Shown piece by piece: positions 1 to 5,298 of a DNA stretch of 7,962 nt. The DNA is taken from contig WTCC01000333.1 of NCBI GenBank assembly GCA_013138755.1, forward strand, positions 1 through 7,962, read 5' to 3'. The stretch is from Gammaproteobacteria bacterium. GTDB taxonomy: Bacteria > Pseudomonadota > Gammaproteobacteria > SZUA-229. How positions within the stretch are numbered: position 1 is the stretch's first letter; each line of letters opens with the position of its first letter. The notes below the pieces were generated by a model. The model was not told the DNA's origin. It did not search any database and worked only from the letters and a program-made list of their open reading frames with translations. Position numbers and translations under genes: made by a program.

Positions 1-62
1 TGTATTTGATAACTGATGCCAGTAGCTATCAATAGTAAAAGTATTGATATTATTTTTTTCAT
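1..62 (-). CDS. Exported protein of unknown function, N-terminal fragment (runs off left edge)
   Basis: Only the first 20 codons are in the window. They read M-K-K-I-I-S-I-L-L-L-L-I-A-T-G-I-S-Y-Q-I: a positively charged start followed by a hydrophobic stretch, so a signal peptide or N-terminal membrane anchor. The start is supported by a good Shine-Dalgarno sequence (GGGAGAG, about 4-6 bases before the ATG). An ECF-type promoter at 111-135 on the same strand lies about 50 bases upstream and resembles the promoter of the tlpA-like/dsrE-like operon. This gene is therefore probably a third transcription unit of the same sigma-factor regulon. The mature protein is outside the window and its function cannot be called. 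Confidence 0.6.
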   Translation of the reverse strand, partial: MKKIISILLLLIATGISYQI

Positions 63-110
63 GGAACTCTCCCGTTAGTTTGTGGCTATTTTTCTGTTTG
101 TAATTACTAA

Positions 111-135
111 GACGGAGAACAAAAAATATTATTCA
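111..135 (-). promoter_or_regulatory. Predicted ECF-sigma promoter (P1) for the truncated exported gene
   Basis: Read on the minus strand, a -35-like TGAAT (135 to 131) is followed by 16 bases and then CGTC (114 to 111). That is the usual layout of ECF-dependent promoters, with a GAA-type -35 box and a CGTC -10 box. The element shares TGAATAATATT, CCGTCT and a downstream TTACAAA with the promoter of the tlpA-like operon at 1279-1304. Start of transcription would be about 103-105, leaving a leader of roughly 40 bases with a good ribosome binding site. Confidence 0.55.
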
Positions 136-140
136 CCGTC
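117..140 (+). promoter_or_regulatory. Possible ECF-type promoter on the opposite strand of P1
   Basis: On the plus strand GAAC (117-120), 16 bases, then CGTC (137-140) also fits an ECF promoter. It overlaps P1 almost exactly because the site is bounded by the inverted repeat GACGG (111-115) / CCGTC (136-140). A transcript from here would run antisense into the 3' end of the dsrE-like gene. No coding region starts soon after it, so this may be chance symmetry or an operator rather than a working promoter. Confidence 0.2.
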
Positions 141-195
141 ATTTGTAATATATATTTTTTATATCGATTCTATTTGCTTTCTTGCTAGTGATTGA

Positions 196-684
196 TCATG
201 GCTTGATGTATGAGTAACCCATTGCTTGTAATCTGGCTACTTCAGCAACGCCACTCGGTACAACATCTTCTTTATCAACATTGTATAGATCGGTTTCTAA
301 ATCCACTTTTCGACCGCGAACGGTATTAGCGCATACATTGAAATCGACACCCTGGTTTTTAAGACTGTCGATTTTTGCTGTCATGGTTTCATCAGCATTG
401 GCATGTTTGAATTTTTTTAATTTTTCTAATGAATCAGGTTCTAACAAAAGCGCCAGACCGTTACCGTGTAACACTATCTTTATGTCTAAGTTTTCTGCAC
501 CAACGGCATTGATGTGGTTTTGTACATTGCGTAGGGCGCCTGCCTGCTGTTTAGGGTTGTCATAATTGATGTGGTAGACAACTTTTTGTTTTCCATATCG
601 CTCGTTAGCTGTGACCGCTGTTGTCATTAATAAGCATAGGCTTACCAGAAAAGCGGATAGAAGTTTTGTTTTTAAGATTTTCAT
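196..684 (-). CDS. Exported DsrE/DsrF-like family protein
   Basis: 162 aa. A Sec signal peptide is clear (K-rich start, hydrophobic residues about 8-22, likely cleavage after V-T-A at 24-26), so the protein is periplasmic. The mature part has the DsrE-like pattern: a first beta strand (KVVYHINY, 34-41), an amphipathic helix, a strand ending in HGNG (residues 73-76), then a strand with a single cysteine (FNVCAN, Cys118) and a C-terminal GYSYIKP. DsrE-family proteins bind or transfer sulfur, usually through a conserved cysteine; the exact role of exported ones is unknown. Apart from Cys17 in the signal peptide, Cys118 is the only cysteine, so it cannot form an internal disulfide. The gene follows the thioredoxin gene by 18 bases, with an AGAGGA ribosome binding site, so the two are one operon. 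The C-terminal domain of the nearby anti-sigma factor looks like a paralogue. Confidence 0.82.
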   Translation of the reverse strand: MKILKTKLLSAFLVSLCLLMTTAVTANERYGKQKVVYHINYDNPKQQAGALRNVQNHINAVGAENLDIKIVLHGNGLALLLEPDSLEKLKKFKHANADETMTAKIDSLKNQGVDFNVCANTVRGRKVDLETDLYNVDKEDVVPSGVAEVARLQAMGYSYIKP

Positions 685-702
685 AGTATTTCCTCTCGTG
701 TG

Positions 703-1230
703 TTAATTGTTGTTCGTATAATGCTTTTTTTGTTTTAGTTTATTGATGAAATTTTCCAGTATTTTTTTTGTTATACCTCCTACCTGTGTTCCTACAACCT
801 TTCCTTCAGGGTCAAATATGAAGGTTGTTGGTAATCCTTCGAGTCGCCCTAAGCCTAATTTTTGTGTAACACTGGCATCGCTTCGCAGGATTGGAAAATC
901 GATTAAGTAATCATCAGAAAATGCGATAACTTCGTCTTTTTTTGCGTAGCCGTAACTCGGGAAATCAATTGCGATACCGAGAACAATCCCACCTTTACTC
1001 TTGTATTCGTCGTGAAAGTTAACAAGTTCAGGTACTTCCTCGCGACATGGCGGACACCGTGTTCCCCAGATGTTCAGTACTACCCACTGACCGCGGCCTA
1101 TGTATTCAGAAATTTTATGCTTGCTATCATCTATGCCTTCAAGTGAGATATCAGGTAAGTTGCCTGCATTTGCGGCAAACTGTGTGAGAAGGCACAGGAT
1201 AATTAGATTGATTCTTCTTATTGCTTGCAT
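703..1230 (-). CDS. TlpA/ResA-like exported thioredoxin-fold protein
   Basis: 175 aa. The N terminus (residues 1-22) is a signal peptide or uncleaved anchor with likely cleavage near A-N-A. The thioredoxin fold follows: strand WVVLNIWGT (49-57), active site C59-P-P-C62, EVPEL helix, strand GIVLGIAIDF (81-90), cis-proline loop GLPTTFIFDPEGK (Pro134), and a C-terminal helix rich in lysine. The R-C-P-P-C-R-E-E-V-P pattern is typical of TlpA/ResA/AhpC-TSA-like disulfide reductases of the periplasm. The known role of the family is to reduce disulfides or other oxidised cysteines in partner proteins. Its partner here may be the DsrE-like protein encoded directly downstream (inference). The start has no strong Shine-Dalgarno sequence (ATAAATA precedes the ATG). 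It is transcribed from an ECF-type promoter at 1279-1304, divergent from the sigma gene. Ordinary cytochrome c maturation genes are not seen nearby. Confidence 0.88.
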   Translation of the reverse strand: MQAIRRINLIILCLLTQFAANAGNLPDISLEGIDDSKHKISEYIGRGQWVVLNIWGTRCPPCREEVPELVNFHDEYKSKGGIVLGIAIDFPSYGYAKKDEVIAFSDDYLIDFPILRSDASVTQKLGLGRLEGLPTTFIFDPEGKVVGTQVGGITKKILENFINKLKQKKHYTNNN

Positions 1231-1278
1231 TATTTATGTAGAGTCTTTTGTTTGATTGGCTGATATTTGTAACTAAGA

Positions 1279-1304
1279 GACGGTTACTGCGGTAATATTA
1301 TTCA
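1279..1304 (-). promoter_or_regulatory. Predicted ECF-sigma promoter (P2) for the thioredoxin/DsrE-like operon
   Basis: On the minus strand TGAAT (1304 to 1300) is followed by 17 bases and CGTC (1282 to 1279). It shares TGAATAATATT, CCGTCT and a downstream TTACAAA with P1 and CCGTCT with the sigma-gene promoter. Its -35 box lies 12 bases from the -35 box of the divergent sigma-gene promoter, so the two are back to back. The leader to the ATG at 1230 would be about 40 bases. Confidence 0.55.
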
Positions 1305-1316
1305 TATTAATTTCAT

Positions 1317-1341
1317 GGAATATTTTGCTAGTTGAGCCGTC
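1317..1341 (+). promoter_or_regulatory. Predicted ECF-sigma promoter (P3), autoregulation of the sigma operon
   Basis: GGAAT (1317-1321), exactly 16 bases, then CGTC (1338-1341) match the ECF promoter layout. The CGTC lies 24 bases before the ATG, so the leader is about 18 bases and holds GGAG at 1357-1360 as ribosome binding site. ECF factors usually transcribe their own operon, which fits the shared signature with P1 and P2. Confidence 0.6.
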
Positions 1342-1365
1342 TATATGTGAGTTATTGGAGATTTT

Positions 1366-1914
1366 ATGAAAGTGGTTAAAAATCTAGTTGCTTCGTTTAC
1401 GTTAAAGTCGGAATTTGCTGCCAGACGTAACAAGCTTTACCGTATTGCTTACTCATGGTGTCATGACTCGGCGTTATCGGATGATCTGGTGCAGGAAACT
1501 ATTTATAAGGCGATTAAAAACGCGGCTAAATTGCGTGATATTGAAACGATTGATACCTGGTTATATCGAATTTTATATAACTGCTGGCAGGATTATTTGC
1601 GTGTTAAAAATCGTAATGTGGAATTTACCGAGATGCATGACGAGGAGCAATCAGGATCTTCTGAGAGTTATCAGCAGTCACAGATTGTTAAACGCGTTAG
1701 AGCATCAGTAGAGAAACTGCCATTGCCGTTACGTGAAGTGGTGACCTTGGCTGATTTTGCTGGTTTTAGTTATGCACAGATTGCTGAGATTACGGATGTT
1801 CCTATTGGCACTGTGATGAGTCGTTTGTTCAGGGCTCGTAAAAATTTAAAACAACAGTTACTTGAATTTGGTTCGGATGATCTATCTGAATTTAAATTAC
1901 GGAGGATTAAATAA
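1366..1914 (+). CDS. ECF-type RNA polymerase sigma factor (sigma-70 family)
   Basis: 182 aa, normal size for an ECF (group IV) sigma factor. Region 2 lies at about residues 18-80 (RRNKLYRIAYSWCHD, then DDLVQETIYKA, and the -10-recognition stretch around DTWLYRILYNCWQDYLR). An acidic/serine linker follows (about 87-108). Region 4 spans about 110-168 with a helix-turn-helix for the -35 box (LPLREVVTLADFAGFSYAQIAEI followed by IPGTVMSR-type VPIGTVMSRLFRARKNL). There is no region 1 or 3, as expected. The start is set by GGAG five bases before the ATG. The stop codon overlaps the ATG of the next gene (TAATG), typical of a sigma/anti-sigma pair. It probably directs RNA polymerase to its own promoter and to the two promoters on the other strand that carry the same CGTC-type signature. 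Confidence 0.93.
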   Translation: MKVVKNLVASFTLKSEFAARRNKLYRIAYSWCHDSALSDDLVQETIYKAIKNAAKLRDIETIDTWLYRILYNCWQDYLRVKNRNVEFTEMHDEEQSGSSESYQQSQIVKRVRASVEKLPLPLREVVTLADFAGFSYAQIAEITDVPIGTVMSRLFRARKNLKQQLLEFGSDDLSEFKLRRIK

Positions 1915-2651
1915 TGGATATCAAGGATATTACAGAAGACAAATTAAACTTATTCATCGATGAACAGCTTGATACCGATGAAATGAACGAGATACGTGAA
2001 GCCTTGCTTGATGACAAGGATCTGCGTGAGAGAGTGTGTCAATTAAAAGCGGTACGTGAGTTGATCGGTTATGCGTACAGTGAAGTGCCGCCATCGCGGC
2101 ATGAAGACCAAAATAAAAAGCATTCTGGTTTGCTATTTGGCAGGGCAGCGGCAGCTTCAGTAATGTTGGTTGTTGGTGTGGCCTTAGGTTGGTCAACATA
2201 TGAGTATAGTCCTAATGCAACTCGGTCTATCTCTGCTGAGAATACATTTCAGTATGTTGCAAATCATGTAAAAGCGGATCGTGGAACACGAAAAATTATC
2301 TTACACATTGATTCCAGTGACTTGCAAGTAGTGAATGCTGCCTTAAATGAAGCTGATCAATTGCTGGCAACTTACCGTAAAGCTAATGCACCGATCGAGC
2401 TGGATATTATTACCAATAAATCGGGTATTGATATTTTAAGACCGGGAGTGTCACCTTATATATCTCGTATAAAAGAATTGATTGATAATAATGATGAGGT
2501 TGCGATATATGCCTGTAATCGTTCAATTGCTAAAGCATTGAAAAAAGAAGGTGTCGAAATCGTGCTGATGCCGGAGGTGACGAAGGATAAGTCTGCCCGT
2601 GAGTTGATCCCGCAGCGTCTGGAGAAAGGTTGGGTTTATATAAAGGCTTAG
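1914..2651 (+). CDS. Membrane anti-sigma factor with a periplasmic DsrE-like C-terminal domain
   Basis: 245 aa. Residues 1-55 (EDKLNLFIDEQLDTDEMNEIREALLDDKDLRERV...) look like a short helical anti-sigma domain. It has one cysteine (Cys42) and no H-x3-C-x2-C, so it is not a zinc anti-sigma (ZAS) type. Residues about 73-93 form one transmembrane helix, after a basic stretch (NKKH), which puts the N terminus in the cytoplasm. The periplasmic part (about 115-245) starts with RKIILHID, contains IYACNRS with Cys201, and ends GWVYIKA. This lines up by eye with the neighbouring exported DsrE-like protein (KVVYHIN, NVCAN, GYSYIKP). Translation is coupled to the sigma gene (overlap of one base), and GGAGG lies 8 bases before the ATG. 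Inference: the C-terminal domain senses a periplasmic sulfur or thiol signal and releases the sigma factor. The anti-sigma role rests mainly on gene position and topology. Confidence 0.8.
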   Translation: MDIKDITEDKLNLFIDEQLDTDEMNEIREALLDDKDLRERVCQLKAVRELIGYAYSEVPPSRHEDQNKKHSGLLFGRAAAASVMLVVGVALGWSTYEYSPNATRSISAENTFQYVANHVKADRGTRKIILHIDSSDLQVVNAALNEADQLLATYRKANAPIELDIITNKSGIDILRPGVSPYISRIKELIDNNDEVAIYACNRSIAKALKKEGVEIVLMPEVTKDKSARELIPQRLEKGWVYIKA

Positions 2652-2654
2652 GAG

Positions 2655-2749
2655 AAGTTGGCAGTTAGCAGTAGATAGTCATCAGTATAAAAGCGTATAC
2701 GCTTTAGTTTTTAACTGCCGACTGCAAACTAATAACTGCCAACTTTTTT
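2655..2749. terminator. Nested inverted repeats, likely bidirectional transcription end
   Basis: This 103-base spacer has an outer perfect 13-bp inverted repeat (AAGTTGGCAGTTA at 2655-2667 and TAACTGCCAACTT at 2733-2745) followed by a run of T up to 2749. Inside is a 16-base palindrome (AAAGCGTATACGCTTT, 2690-2705) followed by AGTTTTT on the plus strand and TTTT on the minus strand. The inner hairpin could end both the sigma/anti-sigma transcript and the convergent phosphoesterase transcript. The GCAGT/ACTGC-rich arms look like a small dispersed repeat as much as a simple terminator. Confidence 0.55.
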
Positions 2750-2754
2750 AATTA

Positions 2755-3273
2755 CTAGCTTTCTTCAAACAAAACCGTATCGATCTTCCATTCACGTTCA
2801 CTGGCATGCAGTATCAGGCAAGATGGACCACCATGCGTTCGAACTTTTCCTGATGCACCTGGATTGACTACCCATGGTTCTTCTTTTTGGTCGACAACCC
2901 GTCTGTGGGTATGTCCATAAACGATCAAGCGTGCATCTGCGTGATCTAAACGAAAATCGTCGTGGTCTGGCATATTGCCAAGACGGTGCCCATGTTCGAC
3001 AACTAGTAAGCCGCCAGGGAGTTCTAGTTTATTATTCTTTGGTAGCGATTTTACTACGTCTTCTTCTGATGCATCCCAAAAAGCAGGGAAGTCATTGTTG
3101 CCTGCAACGGCGATAAGTTCTTTTTTGGGTTGTAATTGTTCCAGGATGTTCGCGTTAAAAATATCACCAGCATGAACAATGTAATCGCATTGATTAACAG
3201 AGTCTTTAATTCTGGGATCAAGGTATCCGTGAGAATCTGACAGTATGCCAATGGTCACTTTTTTGCTGTTCAT
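2755..3273 (-). CDS. YfcE/MJ0936-type metallophosphoesterase
   Basis: 172 aa from the chosen start (MNSKKVTIGILSDSHG). All metal-binding motifs of the calcineurin-like YfcE/MJ0936 family are present in order, numbered from this start: D-x-H at 13-15, G-D at 36-37, G-N-N-D at 58-61, E-H-G-H at 93-96 and G-H-T-H at 130-133. Members are small cytoplasmic phosphodiesterases, often manganese-dependent, that act on model substrates; the natural substrate is unknown. The reading frame stays open to an ATG at 3300, but those 9 extra codons lie in an intergenic inverted-repeat sequence and the family starts a few residues before the first strand, so 3273 is preferred. Neither start has a clear ribosome binding site. 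The gene is convergent with the anti-sigma gene and divergent from the DUF4279 gene, with no sign of a link to the sigma module. Confidence 0.9.
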   Translation of the reverse strand: MNSKKVTIGILSDSHGYLDPRIKDSVNQCDYIVHAGDIFNANILEQLQPKKELIAVAGNNDFPAFWDASEEDVVKSLPKNNKLELPGGLLVVEHGHRLGNMPDHDDFRLDHADARLIVYGHTHRRVVDQKEEPWVVNPGASGKVRTHGGPSCLILHASEREWKIDTVLFEES

Positions 3274-3286
3274 TGAAATTGTAGGG

Positions 3287-3363
3287 TGGGCACTGCCCAT
3301 CAGTTACGATTGATTATTACTAAATATGTGGGCAGTATCATTGCATAAAGTAAATGATACTGC
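3287..3363. repeat. Overlapping, mutually exclusive inverted repeats in a divergent spacer
   Basis: Three pairings share arms. TGGGCA/TGCCCA (3287-3292 and 3294-3299) form a tight palindrome around one C. ACTGCCCA (3292-3299) also pairs with TGGGCAGT (3329-3336). GCAGTATCATT (3332-3342) pairs perfectly over 11 bp with AATGATACTGC (3353-3363), loop 10 bases. The segment beginning GTAGGGTGGGCA resembles a sequence often seen between genes in gammaproteobacteria (recollection, not checked). It lies upstream of both flanking genes and could be a dispersed repeat or a regulatory structure. Confidence 0.45.
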
Positions 3364-3385
3364 AGTTATTTCAACCCATATCCAT

Positions 3386-3391
3386 TATAAT
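3386..3391 (+). promoter_or_regulatory. Possible -10 box for the DUF4279 gene
   Basis: A perfect TATAAT lies 39 bases before the TTG start of the DUF4279 gene. No good -35 box is visible 16-18 bases upstream, where the 11-bp hairpin ends, so this is a weak call. Confidence 0.25.
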
Positions 3392-3430
3392 TTCTGTTTA
3401 TAGTTAACATTAATTGATGAGGACACTATC

Positions 3431-3847
3431 TTGGCATCAAACACAGGGCGGGCTTACTTCGGGCTCTCTGGCTATCATTTCAATCCTGATGACATCACGC
3501 GTATCATCGGGTTGGAGCCCACTTCGACCAATAACGGGGGTATGATCGGTAGCCTGGACAAACCTTCCATTAGTTCATGGGAATTATCGACAGATACTAT
3601 TACCGATGATGTAGATGTTTATGAGTTGATCGAGATCATTCTTAAACAACTGGAACCGGCTAAGGAGAAGATTTTGCAAGTAATAAAAAGCCACAACTTA
3701 TCGCCCAGAGTTGGCGTGGTTCTGGTTTTGTCTGTGGATAAAAATGAATCAGTTCCAGATGTTGGGTTTGGTGCCAGATCGATTCGCTTCATGGCAGAGT
3801 TGGGTGCGTTTATTAATGTAGAATATAAACTTTCTGAACGCATTTAG
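3431..3847 (+). CDS. DUF4279 domain-containing protein
   Basis: 138 aa, cytoplasmic, no signal peptide or membrane segment. The pattern matches DUF4279: an N-terminal strand AYFGLSGYHFNPDDIT, the IIGLEPTSTNNGG motif (about 27-38), the SSWELST strand (48-54), a helix ending in ILKQLEPAKEKI, the VGVVLVLSVD strand, and the FMAELGAFINVEY end. The function of this family is not established. The start is a TTG, supported by GATGAGGA 8 bases upstream; the frame has a stop at 3401 and no ATG between, so no other usual start except this TTG fits. The gene stands alone between a divergent phosphoesterase gene and a convergent small gene. Confidence 0.85.
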   Translation: MASNTGRAYFGLSGYHFNPDDITRIIGLEPTSTNNGGMIGSLDKPSISSWELSTDTITDDVDVYELIEIILKQLEPAKEKILQVIKSHNLSPRVGVVLVLSVDKNESVPDVGFGARSIRFMAELGAFINVEYKLSERI

Positions 3848-3893
3848 ACTGAATTCGTCTATAGCCCGGCCTGTCTACAAGGCTCAAATCATG

Positions 3894-3923
3894 CCGTCGC
3901 ACAAGCACGTTGTTGTGCGACGG
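3894..3923. terminator. Strong hairpin between convergent genes
   Basis: CCGTCGCACAA (3894-3904) and TTGTGCGACGG (3913-3923) form a perfect 11-bp stem with an 8-base loop. It lies 47 bases after the DUF4279 stop and 6 bases after the stop of the small minus-strand gene. No T run follows on either strand, so it is not a classic intrinsic terminator, though it may slow or protect the ends of both transcripts. Confidence 0.5.
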
Positions 3924-3929
3924 AATAAA

Positions 3930-4097
3930 TTATGGACGTTTGGGAGTCTGGTACTTCACTTCTTTTTGGAACGGTTCCCATGTAGTTGTATAACCAACAT
4001 GAAACGCTCCTTCTACAATCTCCTTCTGAGTTGTTGTCAGAAATTCTGACTTACCTTCAGGTACTTCTGGTCTGGTTTTAGGTCCGGCTCCGCTCAT
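3930..4097 (-). CDS. Small protein of unknown function (55 aa)
   Basis: A short reading frame beginning M-S-G-A-G-P-K-T-R-P-E-V-P-E-G-K and ending Q-T-P-K-R-P. It is soluble-looking, rich in Lys, Glu, Thr and Pro, with no cysteine or membrane segment. The middle holds an aromatic stretch (AFHVGYTTTWEPF, residues 31-43). The start has AAGGTGA 4 to 6 bases upstream, a good ribosome binding site, and the stop is followed at once by a strong hairpin. This supports a real gene, but I do not recognise a family. It follows the TPR gene on the same strand after a 166-base gap with possible promoter sequences of its own. Confidence 0.55.
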   Translation of the reverse strand: MSGAGPKTRPEVPEGKSEFLTTTQKEIVEGAFHVGYTTTWEPFQKEVKYQTPKRP

Positions 4098-4263
4098 AAA
4101 TCACCTTTTTTCTATAAATACAGAACCGCCGCTGCAAAAAATTGCCGCTGAAAACTGTCCTATTGCTAATGTTGTTATTTTTTCATATTTCGAGCCAAAA
4201 ATATACGGGGCGACCATAAAATTATTTGCTGGCGTCATCAAAATCGTATATAGGCTAGCTTGT
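4098..4263. other. Spacer between the TPR gene and the 55-aa gene
   Basis: No coding region is visible. An imperfect inverted repeat (AGCC then ATATACG at 4193-4207, CGTATAT then GGCT at 4245-4256) could mark the end of the TPR transcript but has no T run. Closer to the small gene there are two copies of CAGCGGC (minus strand) and A/T-rich stretches that could hold its promoter; no clear -35/-10 pair is seen. Confidence 0.3.
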
Positions 4264-5298
4264 TTAGGCTGGCACACTAAGCTTTTTCATTAGTGTTTGT
4301 GTGTGTTCTAACTGCCGTTTGCAGTGCTTTAAGCAGAGTGGCTGGAGGATGTCGTGAAAACACTCAATGATCAATTCAAAATCATCAGCCACCTCATCTG
4401 CAGCCGCTAAATCTTTTGTTAATTCTGCCAGCACACCTTTCGCAGTCGATCTATTGACCCTACACAGTACCGCCAGATGAAAGGGGAGCTGTTGCTCCAT
4501 GCACACAGTCAATGCCGTTTCATACGACCTTATCGCATCTTCCAACCGTTCCACACTTTCTTCTGATTCAGCGAGATTATGCAGTGCGGCACCGCGACTG
4601 TTATGCGTGGCAGCTAGCTCGAGTGCATGACTATCCGCATCGAATCCTACCAGTGCGTTCTTAAATGCGACGATAGCTTTTTCTAGAGTACGGTTTCCTT
4701 TTAGCAGCTTTCCATGGCTATGAAAACTCGCTCCTAGCTGATACATGGTAGTCGCCCATTCCAGTGGCATTTTTTCACGCGTCCAGACGAGCAGGGCGTC
4801 TGTATAAGCGTCTACTGAAGCTTTCAGTAGCTTCGAGTCATCCTGCTGCCTGCCTAGCGCCTGAGTCGCCGTGCCGAGATTATATTGCGATGTTGCCCAC
4901 TCTGATGGCGTGCTTTCCTGACTGTATTCTTCGAGCGCTAAATTAAATGACGTAATAGCTTTTTCATACAAACCAACATCCATTCTTTGCTGTCCAAGTG
5001 CTGCCAGGATATTACCCAAACTGTTCTGTATCGCTGCCCATTGCAGAGGTTCTTGTTCGCGTAATTTCTCTGTCAGCAATGACTCAAGTGATTCACGCGC
5101 AGGTTCGAGAATGCTCGTGTTGAAACGGCGCAGTTCAAAATTGCCACGCGTATGAATAAAAACATCCTTAACAGTAACACTGTTATCAGGTGCATCATCG
5201 ACGACACTTTGATCATTCAGTAAAATTTTATAGTGGTCGATGGCGTTGACCAATTCACTGTTGTTGGGATAAAAAATATAATTATTGGAGAAGTTCAT
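4264..5298 (-). CDS. Tetratricopeptide-repeat (TPR) protein with five 47-residue units
   Basis: 344 aa, no signal peptide. Residues 1-80 are a non-repeat head. From residue 84 there are five units starting at 84, 131, 178, 225 and 272, each exactly 47 residues apart. Each opens with a P-x-x-W/L-A motif (PLQWA, PSEWA, PLEWA, ALELA, PFHLA). The first four continue with a TPR helix pair (N-x-L-G-x-A-x-x-A-L-G, then L-x-x-A-x-x-[AS]-[FY]-x-x-A-L). The fifth is degenerate. Such repeats form a superhelical surface for binding other proteins; no catalytic domain is joined to it. The ATG overlaps the stop of the SlyD-like gene by four bases (ATGA), so translation is coupled. The partner is unknown, perhaps the FKBP encoded just upstream or its clients (inference). 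Confidence 0.85.
   Translation of the reverse strand: MNFSNNYIFYPNNSELVNAIDHYKILLNDQSVVDDAPDNSVTVKDVFIHTRGNFELRRFNTSILEPARESLESLLTEKLREQEPLQWAAIQNSLGNILAALGQQRMDVGLYEKAITSFNLALEEYSQESTPSEWATSQYNLGTATQALGRQQDDSKLLKASVDAYTDALLVWTREKMPLEWATTMYQLGASFHSHGKLLKGNRTLEKAIVAFKNALVGFDADSHALELAATHNSRGAALHNLAESEESVERLEDAIRSYETALTVCMEQQLPFHLAVLCRVNRSTAKGVLAELTKDLAAADEVADDFELIIECFHDILQPLCLKHCKRQLEHTQTLMKKLSVPA

Noticed and set aside
281..565. Plus-strand open frame of 94 codons opposite the DsrE-like gene
   Set aside because: It lies wholly antisense to a gene with a clear signal peptide and family pattern, and its translation has no recognisable domain.
1415..2199. Open frames overlapping the sigma and anti-sigma genes in other frames (1415-1711 plus, 1954-2199 minus)
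   Set aside because: The sigma and anti-sigma frames explain this region fully, with ribosome binding sites and the TAATG overlap; the shadows show no family pattern.
3274..3300. Nine-codon N-terminal extension of the phosphoesterase
   Set aside because: It sits in an inverted-repeat sequence, lacks a ribosome binding site and goes beyond the usual family start.
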